From: Chitinophagales bacterium
GTDB lineage: Bacteria > Bacteroidota > Bacteroidia > Chitinophagales > UBA8649
Assembly: GCA_020635995.1 (NCBI GenBank)
Contig: JACJYS010000002.1
Span: 186,001-250,000, forward strand
Direction of reading: 5' to 3'
Length of the DNA: 64,000 bases
Shown: piece by piece, positions 52,643 through 60,583 of the stretch
Layout: each line of letters begins with the position of its first letter
How positions within the stretch are numbered: position 1 is the first letter of the stretch
Notes under the pieces: model-generated
What the model was told of the DNA's origin: nothing
Database searches by the model: none
What the model saw: only the letters and a program-made list of their open reading frames with translations
Position numbers and translations under genes: made by a program

Positions 52643-53515
52643 TCACTATGAAAAAACTACTACTTACTATAACAATATTTACCTTAATCTATGGTTTACA
52701 AGCCCAAAACGTAGGTATAGGCACTAACACACCTAACGCCAGTGCCAAACTTGACGTAACCGCTACTGATAAGGGTTTTTTACCGCCAAGGGTAAATTTA
52801 ACAGCCACTAATGCTACTACTCCTATAACATCTCCTGCTACAGGATTATTAGTTTATAATCAAGCTACGGCAGGTACTGTTCCTAATAATGTAACCCCGG
52901 GATATTACTATTGGGATGGTAGTAAATGGACAAGATTAAATTTAAACAGCAAAGTCGCTCCACTATATATAAGAGGTACGGGGCTTAATAATAACTCTGC
53001 TAGAGTTTTAAGAATAGGCGATACCCAAATTTATAGTACTGCTAGTGGTCGTGGGTTGCGATTAACTATTATCAGTAAATCTACTCACGCTGTATTAACG
53101 GATGCTACTTATGACAGCTATGGCAATGTTATAGATGCAAATAATTTAGCAACAGCATTAAACGGAATTAATAATGGACAAATAGGTATATTAACAAGTT
53201 ACGATGCTTGGGAAGGTGCAGTTACATCTACTCTTGAAGCTGCTTTTAAACGCTTAGGATTATACAAAGCATTATTAACACCAACAGGGTCAAGAAGACC
53301 TTATGCCGCCATATTTGAAGGTTCATCAAATAGTAGTGTCCCTTCAGCATCTGCTGTAGAGGTAGAACATAGTGGAGATGCAAACCAACCCTATGCAGAA
53401 ATAAGAGGGTGGCTAATAGACGGTAGCTTTGTAGCTACCACTCAAATACCTTCCGGTTTGGCTACACCTGTAGGCGAATATGCTGTGGGAGTAGATGAAG
53501 CAGGTAATGTTGGAA
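51083..53515 (+). repeat. Tandem duplication of about 808 bp within proteins 3 and 4
   Basis: 51083-51890 and 52708-53515 (offset 1625 bp) encode nearly the same residues. From about 51311 onward DNA identity is close to complete, with only isolated silent changes such as GTTGCT/GTCGCT. Confidence 0.85.
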
Positions 53516-54039
53516 TAGGAACAACCAATCCTACGGAAAAACTTCAAGTAGAAGGCAATGTACTAACACAAACTATAAGGTCTGTATGGAACGCAAGTAA
53601 TACTGAAACCGTTTCAATTAATACAGATCTTACCACCAAACGCTACCACGTTTCTACTCAATATCAAGGTAGTAGCCGTACCAGCGTACCTTTAGATATG
53701 ACTATTATGAACGAGCTTTGTGGCGATGAGGATGGTTGCGAAATCCGTTTTTTAATGAAAAAATGGGATAGTGATTTAAAAACAACTGCAGCCGCACGTT
53801 CCGGACTTTTCTTTTATGACACCAGCAGTGGAAGATGGCGTTTAAGTACTGATAGTGAAGGAATTGATGGAGATAACAATGAAACACATATCTATAATTA
53901 TTGGGGTTGCTATTTTACCGATCACCAACATATTAACAGTGTGGCACAAAATGACGGTACGAAACAACTTTATCTCCTTACTTGGGATCAAAGTGGTACA
54001 AATGCTAACAAAACTTGTGAAATGGTAATTGACGACTAA
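52648..54039 (+). CDS. VGIGT-repeat secreted fibre-like protein 4
   Basis: A 463-residue protein. Signal peptide LTITIFTLIYGLQAQ, then NVGIGTNTPNASAKLDV. Residues to about 290 repeat the preceding protein almost exactly, including PLYIRGTGLNNNSARVLRIG and the long central domain; the sequences part at the second VGIGT motif (VGIGTTNPTEKLQVEG). The last ~160 residues are different, with two Cys-rich turns (NELCGDEDGCEIRFL) and YNYWGCYFTDHQHINS, and may form a disulfide-stabilised cap. No T9SS tail. It starts 5 bases after the previous stop. Confidence 0.8.
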   Translation: MKKLLLTITIFTLIYGLQAQNVGIGTNTPNASAKLDVTATDKGFLPPRVNLTATNATTPITSPATGLLVYNQATAGTVPNNVTPGYYYWDGSKWTRLNLNSKVAPLYIRGTGLNNNSARVLRIGDTQIYSTASGRGLRLTIISKSTHAVLTDATYDSYGNVIDANNLATALNGINNGQIGILTSYDAWEGAVTSTLEAAFKRLGLYKALLTPTGSRRPYAAIFEGSSNSSVPSASAVEVEHSGDANQPYAEIRGWLIDGSFVATTQIPSGLATPVGEYAVGVDEAGNVGIGTTNPTEKLQVEGNVLTQTIRSVWNASNTETVSINTDLTTKRYHVSTQYQGSSRTSVPLDMTIMNELCGDEDGCEIRFLMKKWDSDLKTTAAARSGLFFYDTSSGRWRLSTDSEGIDGDNNETHIYNYWGCYFTDHQHINSVAQNDGTKQLYLLTWDQSGTNANKTCEMVIDD

Positions 54040-54113
54040 TTTTTTTTCTTAGTTACTAATAAAAAACTAATATTAAAGGATATCATTTATATCTTTACAT
54101 AAAACTAATTATT

Positions 54114-56246
54114 ATGAAAAAATTACTACTTACTATAACAATATTTACCTTAGTTTATGGTTTACAAGCCCAAAACGTAGGTATAGGCACTAACACACCT
54201 AACGCCAGTGCCAAACTTGACGTAACCGCTACTGATAAGGGGTTTTTGCCACCAAGGGTTAATTTAACAGCCACTAATGCTACTACTCCTATAAGTTCTC
54301 CTGCCACAGGATTATTGGTTTATAACCAAGCTACGGCAGGTATAGTTCCTAATAATGTAACTCCCGGGTATTATTACTGGGATGGCAGTAAATGGGTAAG
54401 AGTAGATAATCAACCCGACCATGATTGGCATAAAACAAATGGCACTGCCGACCAAGGACAATCAACAACTATTGGAGATAATATATATACCAATGGAAAT
54501 GTGGGAATTGGTACAGTTAATCCAACTACCGACTTAGACATAAATGGCTCAATAAAAATTAGTGGTGGTAGTCCGGAAAATGGCAAAGTTTTAACCGCTA
54601 TAGATACTGACGGAAATGCTGTTTGGGAAAAACCGGATAAAGGATTATTTAATTCGGGAAGCGTTACAATGGGTAATTGGTACAGAATAGCTCAAAATGA
54701 TGGCTCAGGAAAAAGAGCAAATGCTGAATTTACTTTAAGAGATTATATTTCGGGCGGAGGTCATTCCACATTACGTTTTATTGCAGGAATTTCTTATAAT
54801 AATGCATCGGATGCATCTTTTACACTGTTAAACCATTCCATATATTCTACTGCTACTTTTACTAAAGTTAGAATTTTAGAAGGGAGTACTTACGATATTC
54901 AATATTTAGAAGTCTATGTTGAAAGAACCGGAAATGTAGATTATTCAATAAAAGATAATTTACAAAGTAATGATTGGCAACCTGTAGATTGGGTATTATC
55001 AACAGGAATACCCGGTGGATATAATGCTATTGAATATGAAGTAAATAAACTAATGACTGTAGGAGATAGTGATGATAGATTTACCATAAATAGAGGGGGC
55101 AATGTGGGTATAGGCACTTCCTCCCCAACAACTAATTTAGATGTAAATGGTACAGTAAGAATAAGAGGTGGTTCTCCAGCCTCAGGAAATGTACTTACCG
55201 CTACAGATGCTAATGGTAATGCTCAATGGATGAAAGCAGGACAAACTATTTATCAATTACCAAATACAGCAGGAACTGCTCAATGGGTTAAATTGGGTAC
55301 GCTAACTATTGGTCAAGGCGGTCAAAGTGCTTATTTTAAAATTATAAGCAATTCAGGATATAATGCCGCCACCTCGCAAAACAATGAAGTATTTATACGG
55401 TTTAAAACAAGTAATGCAATTAGTGTAGATGCCAATGGTTTTGCCGGTGATGCCACATACTGGTACACAGGAGCACAGGATCGTTTTTATAATTCAGATG
55501 GAATTAAATTTGTAGCAAATACGGGAGGCACAGGTGCTACAAGCTACGATTTATATATGAATTTTAAAACATACACAGGTGCCGGTTCTTTTTATACGGT
55601 AGAAACTACCTCTGGAACGTGGACTCACATAGGGGCTTTAGGACAAACAGACCCGGGAGCAGGAAGTTCCTCTGTTTTAGTTGTTCCACATGTTTATAAT
55701 TCTGATGACATATATACAAGTGGGAAAGTAGGTATAGGTACTAATAATCCTGTAGATAAATTAGAAGTAGTGGGCGGAAACATTAAAATCAATGGCACTA
55801 CAAATACCAATAATATAACTGGAGGAAAACTAATTTATAATAATACAAGTGGTCTTGGAGGCGGTGTAGCTCAAAAAGTTGAAAGAAATACAAAAGTACA
55901 GCTTACCAATAATACTACAAACTATGAAGTATATAGCGACCCTTATGTTTCTATTGCCGTGTATAGAAGTAGTAGTAATTATTACTTAACAATGAGTCCC
56001 AAAACCGGACATACCGGTTGGTGGGATTACACTTATGATAGCGGAGGTAGTGATGTAAATTGTGCTACCGCAGGTACTTATTATATAATGGGACCCAACA
56101 TAGGTGTTTCATATACAGGAGGCGTTGAAGTGGTAATAAACAAAGAGGGCAGTTTAACCTATCCAACTTATAGAGTATGGCCACACCTTCACAGTAGTAC
56201 GGGTACAGCAATAATGACAGTTATAGTAGAAGCTTGGTATCCATAA
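54114..56246 (+). CDS. VGIGT-repeat secreted fibre-like protein 5
   Basis: A 710-residue protein, the longest of the array. Signal peptide and head (to WDGSKWVRV, about residue 100) are almost the same as in protein 4, but the central domain of proteins 3 and 4 is absent. Instead three VGIGT repeats follow (VGIGTVNPTTDLDINGSIKI, VGIGTSSPTTNLDVNGTVRI, VGIGTNNPVDKLEVVG), each starting a segment of about 200 residues with a beta-rich module. The C-terminus ends THIGALGQ... and SSTGTAIMTVIVEAWYP, a beta cap. The 74-base gap before it contains TATCTTTA (54090-54097), close to the -7 consensus, so it may have its own promoter. Confidence 0.8.
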   Translation: MKKLLLTITIFTLVYGLQAQNVGIGTNTPNASAKLDVTATDKGFLPPRVNLTATNATTPISSPATGLLVYNQATAGIVPNNVTPGYYYWDGSKWVRVDNQPDHDWHKTNGTADQGQSTTIGDNIYTNGNVGIGTVNPTTDLDINGSIKISGGSPENGKVLTAIDTDGNAVWEKPDKGLFNSGSVTMGNWYRIAQNDGSGKRANAEFTLRDYISGGGHSTLRFIAGISYNNASDASFTLLNHSIYSTATFTKVRILEGSTYDIQYLEVYVERTGNVDYSIKDNLQSNDWQPVDWVLSTGIPGGYNAIEYEVNKLMTVGDSDDRFTINRGGNVGIGTSSPTTNLDVNGTVRIRGGSPASGNVLTATDANGNAQWMKAGQTIYQLPNTAGTAQWVKLGTLTIGQGGQSAYFKIISNSGYNAATSQNNEVFIRFKTSNAISVDANGFAGDATYWYTGAQDRFYNSDGIKFVANTGGTGATSYDLYMNFKTYTGAGSFYTVETTSGTWTHIGALGQTDPGAGSSSVLVVPHVYNSDDIYTSGKVGIGTNNPVDKLEVVGGNIKINGTTNTNNITGGKLIYNNTSGLGGGVAQKVERNTKVQLTNNTTNYEVYSDPYVSIAVYRSSSNYYLTMSPKTGHTGWWDYTYDSGGSDVNCATAGTYYIMGPNIGVSYTGGVEVVINKEGSLTYPTYRVWPHLHSSTGTAIMTVIVEAWYP

Positions 56247-56256
56247 TATTATTATT

Positions 56257-57057
56257 CTACCACCTCAAACTAACCAAATAACCACTGTGGTTGCGTACAT
56301 TAAAAACTTGTCCGCTACCAAAATATAGGTATTGCCCTTTTATACCTCTTAAAGTACTTTCTATTATTGGTACAGTATCTAAACGTACACTTTTAATTTT
56401 AGCAGGATAATTTTCTACAGGATAATTTAAACTGATTATTGTGTCGTTATCTGAGATAAATTCATGATAAGCTGCATCTAAATAATAGTTTAAAACTTCC
56501 TCTTTTACTTGTAGCAAATCATCTGTAGCAACAATATTTTTAAGCATCTGCTGCCAGTTGGTTTTATCCGTAAAATGATTTTTTAATTGCACTTCTATTT
56601 CTCCTGCCAATCTTCTATAAGGCACTTCTGCTAAAATAATGGCTTCACTTGCCCCTTGGTCTATCCAGCGTGTAGGTACTTGAGTAGCTCTTGTTACCCC
56701 CACTTTTATAGCACTTGATTTTGCTAAATAAACTACATGAGGTTGGTTGTGGTGTTTTTGTTCCCATTCTATATCTCTACCTTTGCCTAAATGTGCTTCA
56801 CACAGCTCCGGATTAATAATACATGGCGAAGATTCCGGTGCACTCATAAAACAAGAATAGCATGCCCCATTACCAAAAGATTTTTTGGTTTTTTTACCAC
56901 AAATAATGCAGTTTATTTGCCCTTCAAACTCTAATATTATAGGTTTGCCTATTAATTCATTCATGGGCAACCACTCATTATCTACAGCTAAAAAATATTG
57001 AATTTCATTTTCTAACTTAGTTGCCATTTTACTTAAATTGGTAGTAATATTAGACAT
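56257..57057 (-). CDS. DUF2797 domain-containing protein
   Basis: A 266-residue cytoplasmic protein of the DUF2797 family. It has a four-Cys zinc-ribbon-like part (CIICGKKTKKSFGNGACYSC) near residue 55-75, then CEAHLGKGRDIEWEQKHHNQ, VVYLAKSSAIKVGVTRATQV (a GIY-YIG-like strand pattern) and RWIDQGASEAIILAEVPYRR. The function of the family is not established. A minus-strand TACTTTTA box lies about 14 bases upstream (57071-57078). It is divergent from the hip operon, so its promoter is beside the hip operators. Confidence 0.88.
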   Translation of the reverse strand: MSNITTNLSKMATKLENEIQYFLAVDNEWLPMNELIGKPIILEFEGQINCIICGKKTKKSFGNGACYSCFMSAPESSPCIINPELCEAHLGKGRDIEWEQKHHNQPHVVYLAKSSAIKVGVTRATQVPTRWIDQGASEAIILAEVPYRRLAGEIEVQLKNHFTDKTNWQQMLKNIVATDDLLQVKEEVLNYYLDAAYHEFISDNDTIISLNYPVENYPAKIKSVRLDTVPIIESTLRGIKGQYLYFGSGQVFNVRNHSGYLVSLRW

Positions 57058-57147
57058 TTTCTATTTTTTGTAAAAGTAAGAGGATTGACTTTAAATGCAA
57101 AATCTGATTTTTGAAGAAACCTACGTGCAAGTATTACTATCACTTAT

Positions 57148-57171
57148 AATTATATGCTTTTACATATAATT
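57148..57171. promoter_or_regulatory. Hip operator-like palindrome O1
   Basis: AATTATATG-N6-CATATAATT, perfect 9-bp arms. The core TATATG starts at 57151. Confidence 0.65.
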
Positions 57172-57190
57172 TTACTAAAATAAATTTATT

Positions 57191-57208
57191 TATACGCAAA
57201 TGCATATA
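57191..57208. promoter_or_regulatory. Hip operator-like palindrome O2
   Basis: TATACG-N6-CATATA, one mismatch from O1's core; begins exactly 40 bases after O1's core. Confidence 0.65.
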
Positions 57209-57224
57209 ATTTTTATTTTTTTAT

Positions 57225-57232
57225 TATTTTTG
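57225..57232 (+). promoter_or_regulatory. -7 promoter box of hipBST
   Basis: TATTTTTG fits TAnnTTTG; it ends 18 bases before the hipB ATG and overlaps the start of O3. Confidence 0.6.
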
Positions 57233-57248
57233 TATGTAAATACATATA
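57231..57248. promoter_or_regulatory. Hip operator-like palindrome O3
   Basis: TGTATG-N6-CATATA, starting exactly 40 bases after O2's core. It overlaps the promoter box and ends 2 bases before the ATG, where a bound repressor would block transcription. Confidence 0.65.
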
Positions 57249-57250
57249 AA

Positions 57251-57466
57251 ATGACTGAAATTTCAGACTTTGTAAAAAGAAGAAGAAAGCAATTGAACCT
57301 AACACAAGAAGAATTTGCAGAGAAATCGGGTGTAGCACTGACTGTTATTAGAAAGATAGAGCAAGGGAAAGATAACCTTAGTTTGTCAAAGGTTAATCGG
57401 GTTTTACACATGTTTGGTCATATTTTGGGTCCTATAAAAATACATGATGAGGCAAGGAATTATTAA
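57251..57466 (+). CDS. hipB: HipB-like antitoxin/repressor (XRE helix-turn-helix)
   Basis: A 71-residue DNA-binding protein: MTEISDFVKRRRKQLNLTQE, EFAEKSGVALTVIRKIEQGK, DNLSLSKVNRVLHMFG, a complete Cro/XRE helix-turn-helix. Start at 57251, after the promoter box; an open frame from 57200 would include promoter and operator and is rejected. It overlaps the next gene by 23 bases. In HipBST systems HipB represses the operon and helps hold the kinase, while HipS is the main neutraliser. Three palindromes upstream are likely its binding sites. Confidence 0.88.
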   Translation: MTEISDFVKRRRKQLNLTQEEFAEKSGVALTVIRKIEQGKDNLSLSKVNRVLHMFGHILGPIKIHDEARNY

Positions 57467-57782
57467 ATATAACAATATAAAAGCAGGAATATTAACAGAA
57501 CAAGATAATGGAGAATATTGCTTTGAATATGATAAGGATTACATTAAAAACTATCCAAATCAATTTATTACCTTTAATATGCCCATTAGAATAAGCCCTT
57601 ACTTTAGTAAAAGACTTTTCCCTTTTTTTGATGGATTAATTCCCGAAGGTTGGCTGTTAAATATCGCTTCGGAAAGTTGGAAAATTAACAAAAATGACCG
57701 TATGGGACTTTTGCTCGCTTGCTGTCAAAACGCTATTGGGGCAGTAAGTGTGCACACTGTAAATTCTAATAAAGATGTCTAA
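57444..57782 (+). CDS. hipS: HipS-like protein (detached HipA N-terminal domain)
   Basis: A 112-residue protein matching only the N-terminal subdomain 1 of HipA: IIKYNNIKAGILTEQDNGEY, FNMPIRISPYFSKRLFPFF, DGLIPEGWLLN (the usual FxGLLPEG) and a closing GAVSVHTV. In full-length HipA this is fused to the kinase; here it ends in a stop and the kinase follows as a separate gene with an 8-base overlap. In the described E. coli HipBST system the small HipS protein acts as the antitoxin. A second ATG at 57447 is a possible start. Confidence 0.85.
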   Translation: MMRQGIIKYNNIKAGILTEQDNGEYCFEYDKDYIKNYPNQFITFNMPIRISPYFSKRLFPFFDGLIPEGWLLNIASESWKINKNDRMGLLLACCQNAIGAVSVHTVNSNKDV

Positions 57783-58716
57783 ATGCTTGTATTGTTATAA
57801 AAAACTTGAAGAAAATCAAGTAGATTTTCATCCAAAATGTTCTAAATCTTTTTTTGGCACAAGTAAAGCTCCAGTTTTGCCTTATCATTTAAGGGAAATG
57901 GAAAAACTAGCTAAGGAGGCTGTAGAACAATCGGTAACTGTTCCCGGTGTTCAGCCCAAACTGTCTTTGGGTTGGATAAAGGATGAATTAGATAAAGGTC
58001 AATCTGGTAGATTAACTATAATGAATGCTTTAGATGGGAGGTACATTTTAAAACCTCAAAATGCTAACTTCCCTCAAATGCCCGAAAATGAGCATCTTTC
58101 TATGAAATTAGCAGCCTTGTTTAATATTGATATTGTACCCATTAGTTTGATTCGCTTAAAATCGGGAGAACTTTGCTTTATTACTAAACGAATAGATAGA
58201 AATTTGAATGGCACAAAAAATCACATGATTGATTTTCTGCAAATTCTTGAATTGGAAGATAAGTATAAGGGAACAATGGAAATGTTGGGGAAAGAAATTG
58301 GAGAGCTATCGGTAAACACTTTATACGATAAGTTGCGATTTTTTGAATCTACTGTTTTTAATTTCATTATTGGCAACAATGACATGCATTTAAAAAATTA
58401 TTCTATGTTTTTATCTGAAATGGGGTGGGTTCTTTCTCCTTCCTATGATTTACTAAATGTTAAAATGATACTACCTAAAGATAAGGAAGACATAGCTCTA
58501 CTGCTTGGAGGTAAAAAGAGTAACTTTAAAAGGGGATATTTTGATAGGCTTGGGTTCGCTTTAGCATTAAACGAAAAACAAATTGACGGAGTTTATAAGC
58601 GACTTAAAAAATGGTTACCAAAGGCAATTGAGCTTATTGACAACTCTTTTTTAAATGAAAAAAGAAAAATGGCATACAAAATACTAATAACAGAAAGAGT
58701 TAAGATTTTTAGTTAA
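57775..58716 (+). CDS. hipT: HipT-like Ser/Thr kinase toxin
   Basis: A 313-residue kinase corresponding to HipA without its N-terminal subdomain. An N-terminal CLYCYKK ... HPKCSKSFFG pattern (C4, C7, H19, C22) could bind zinc. Then EQSVTVPGVQPKLSL holds the Gly/Pro-rich loop with Ser53 and Thr55 at the place of the S-x-S autophosphorylation motif of HipT; YILKPQN (Lys93) is the ATP-contacting lysine; IIGNNDMHLKNYS has the catalytic Asp203 and SPSYDLLN the metal Asp225. HipA and HipT kinases phosphorylate aminoacyl-tRNA synthetases (GltX and TrpS respectively), stopping translation. Target here unknown. Its end overlaps the convergent cvfB-like gene by 4 bases. Confidence 0.88.
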   Translation: MSKCLYCYKKLEENQVDFHPKCSKSFFGTSKAPVLPYHLREMEKLAKEAVEQSVTVPGVQPKLSLGWIKDELDKGQSGRLTIMNALDGRYILKPQNANFPQMPENEHLSMKLAALFNIDIVPISLIRLKSGELCFITKRIDRNLNGTKNHMIDFLQILELEDKYKGTMEMLGKEIGELSVNTLYDKLRFFESTVFNFIIGNNDMHLKNYSMFLSEMGWVLSPSYDLLNVKMILPKDKEDIALLLGGKKSNFKRGYFDRLGFALALNEKQIDGVYKRLKKWLPKAIELIDNSFLNEKRKMAYKILITERVKIFS

Positions 58717-59546
58717 TCTACCAATTTCACTCCATTTTTCTCTATGGTAATGAATTTGTTTTTATATAAATTCCCTATTGCTTTTTTGTAGGCTTTTTTA
58801 CTCATTTGCAGATTTTGCCTTACCTCTTCCGCATCACTTTTATCGTGATAAGGCAAAAAACCACCATTTTTTCTTAATATTTTAAGTATAGTTTCGGCAT
58901 GTTTTTCTAAAGAAGCTACTCCTGGCGGTTCAAAAAGTAAGTCTATTTTTCCATCTTCACGCACTTGCTTTATGTAAGCTTTTGTTTGCATTCCGGTGCT
59001 TACTTCTTTAAAATTTTCATTAAAATAAGCTAAGCCTTTGTAGGCATTGTTTACTATACAATTATATCCCAAAGGAGATTCGCCCAACACCAAAACACTC
59101 ACTTCTTCTTGTTCTTTTAAAGTTTCTTTAGCATCTTTTTTAATAAACTTATCCCATTTTGAGCTGGCTGTCAATCTTTTAGTTTTTTCATCTAAATACA
59201 TATAAACCAAATGGTATTCGCCTTCCTGCATTTTAGATTTTTGTTCTTGAAAAGGTACAAACAATTGCTTGTCTATGCCCCAATTTAAAAATGCACCAAC
59301 TTTGTTTACGCTTCCCACCTCTAAAAAAGCAAAACTATCTATAATTATTTCGGGAGTTTGAGTAGTGGCAGTTATACGCTCATCGCTGTCTAAATAGATA
59401 AATACAGTTATTTCATCATCAATTTTTAGATCATTTGGTACAAATTTATTGGGCAGCAAAACATCTTCTCCTACTTCATTACCTAAAAAATAGCCTACGC
59501 TTGTTTCTCTAAGTACTTTTAATGTGTGGTATTTACCTATTTCCAT
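58713..59546 (-). CDS. CvfB-like S1 RNA-binding protein
   Basis: A 277-residue cytoplasmic protein of the CvfB family: several S1-like beta barrels in row (MEIGKYHTLKVLRETSVGYF, SFAFLEVGSVNKVGAFLNWG, QEEVSVLVLGESPLGYNCIV) and a C-terminal winged helix (KNGGFLPYHDKSDAEEVRQN, MSKKAYKKAIGNLYKNKFIT). In Staphylococcus CvfB binds RNA and affects virulence gene expression; here the role is RNA binding by inference. Length is typical. It lies in the same direction as the DAHP synthase gene, 39 bases downstream of it. Confidence 0.9.
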   Translation of the reverse strand: MEIGKYHTLKVLRETSVGYFLGNEVGEDVLLPNKFVPNDLKIDDEITVFIYLDSDERITATTQTPEIIIDSFAFLEVGSVNKVGAFLNWGIDKQLFVPFQEQKSKMQEGEYHLVYMYLDEKTKRLTASSKWDKFIKKDAKETLKEQEEVSVLVLGESPLGYNCIVNNAYKGLAYFNENFKEVSTGMQTKAYIKQVREDGKIDLLFEPPGVASLEKHAETILKILRKNGGFLPYHDKSDAEEVRQNLQMSKKAYKKAIGNLYKNKFITIEKNGVKLVD

Positions 59547-59585
59547 TTTTTAATTTTGTACAGTTATATCTCATCAACTAACCAG

Positions 59586-60581
59586 CTAAACCAATGTTCT
59601 TCCCACGGCATTTGCCACTGGTTTTAAGCTGGCTTGAAGCTGTGCAAATTCATCAAAATTTAGTTGTTGTGCTGCATCACTCCATGCTTCTTTAGGTGTA
59701 GGGTGCGTTTCTATAAGTAAGCCCTCTATACCCATAGCCACACACGCACGAGATAAATCCGGCACGCCATAAGCATATCCCATAGCATGACTTGGGTCTA
59801 AAATTATAGGTAAATTAGTTTTCTCTTTTAAAAAAGCTACGCCACATAAATCTAAAGTAAAACGCGTATTGGTTTCAAAAGTTCTAATTCCTCTTTCGCA
59901 TAAAATAACATCATCATTGCCACCGCTTAAAATAAACTCGGCTGCCTGCACAAACTCTTGTAGTGTAGAGCCAAATCCTCTTTTTAACAAAATAGGTTTT
60001 CGGGCTTGTCCACATCTTCGCAAAATACCGTGGTCGTACATGGCTTTAGCACCTATTTGTACAATATCGGCATACTCAATAACGTCATCTACATGGCTGG
60101 CATCGCGTACTTCTGTTATAATTTTTAAGCCGTATTTATCTCGCATTTTTGCCAGCAGTTTTAAACCCTCTAAGCCTAAACCTTGAAAACTATATGGCGA
60201 TGTGCGGGGTTTATAACAGCCCGCTCGCAACACTTTCACTCCCTGTTCTACACAAAATTTAGCCGATTTTTCTATTTGTTCTTCGTTTTCTACACTGCAT
60301 GGCCCAGTTATCATTAAAGTATGGTTATACTCCCCTCCTATTTTTATGTTTCCAATGCTTATTTCTCGCGTTCCCGAAATATATTTCTTGCTCGCCAACT
60401 GAATATCGTTTGGAACAGCCACATATTTAGATACTTTTTCTTCTAAATATTTGGGTAACTCTTGCAATTTAGAAGGCGTAACTAAAACTATTTCTTCCTT
60501 TTCTATTAAAATAGCTTTTAATTTATCTGCTATTTGCTGTGCCTCTTTGCCGTCTATATTTTTATTTAAGTGTATTATCAT
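59586..60581 (-). CDS. aroF: 3-deoxy-7-phosphoheptulonate synthase (DAHP synthase)
   Basis: A 331-residue enzyme that joins phosphoenolpyruvate and erythrose 4-phosphate in the first step of aromatic amino acid synthesis. The N-terminal ~75 residues form a ferredoxin-like domain as in the Thermotoga-type enzyme. The barrel shows TLMITGPCSVENEEQ, KPRTSPYSFQGLG, ITEVRDASHVD, IQIGAK-type AMYDHGILRR, LLKRGFGSTLQE, ILCERGIRTFE and DPSHAMGYAYGV, all key sites intact. Length fits. The gene is 2 bases from the epimerase-CBS gene on the same strand. The symbol is by family; aroG/aroH naming varies. Confidence 0.93.
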   Translation of the reverse strand: MIIHLNKNIDGKEAQQIADKLKAILIEKEEIVLVTPSKLQELPKYLEEKVSKYVAVPNDIQLASKKYISGTREISIGNIKIGGEYNHTLMITGPCSVENEEQIEKSAKFCVEQGVKVLRAGCYKPRTSPYSFQGLGLEGLKLLAKMRDKYGLKIITEVRDASHVDDVIEYADIVQIGAKAMYDHGILRRCGQARKPILLKRGFGSTLQEFVQAAEFILSGGNDDVILCERGIRTFETNTRFTLDLCGVAFLKEKTNLPIILDPSHAMGYAYGVPDLSRACVAMGIEGLLIETHPTPKEAWSDAAQQLNFDEFAQLQASLKPVANAVGRTLV

Positions 60582-60583
60582 AT

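Noticed and set aside
57200..57250. Extended N-terminus of HipB from 57200
   Set aside because: It would cover the promoter box and the O2/O3 palindromes, and the added residues look like A/T-rich translated leader.
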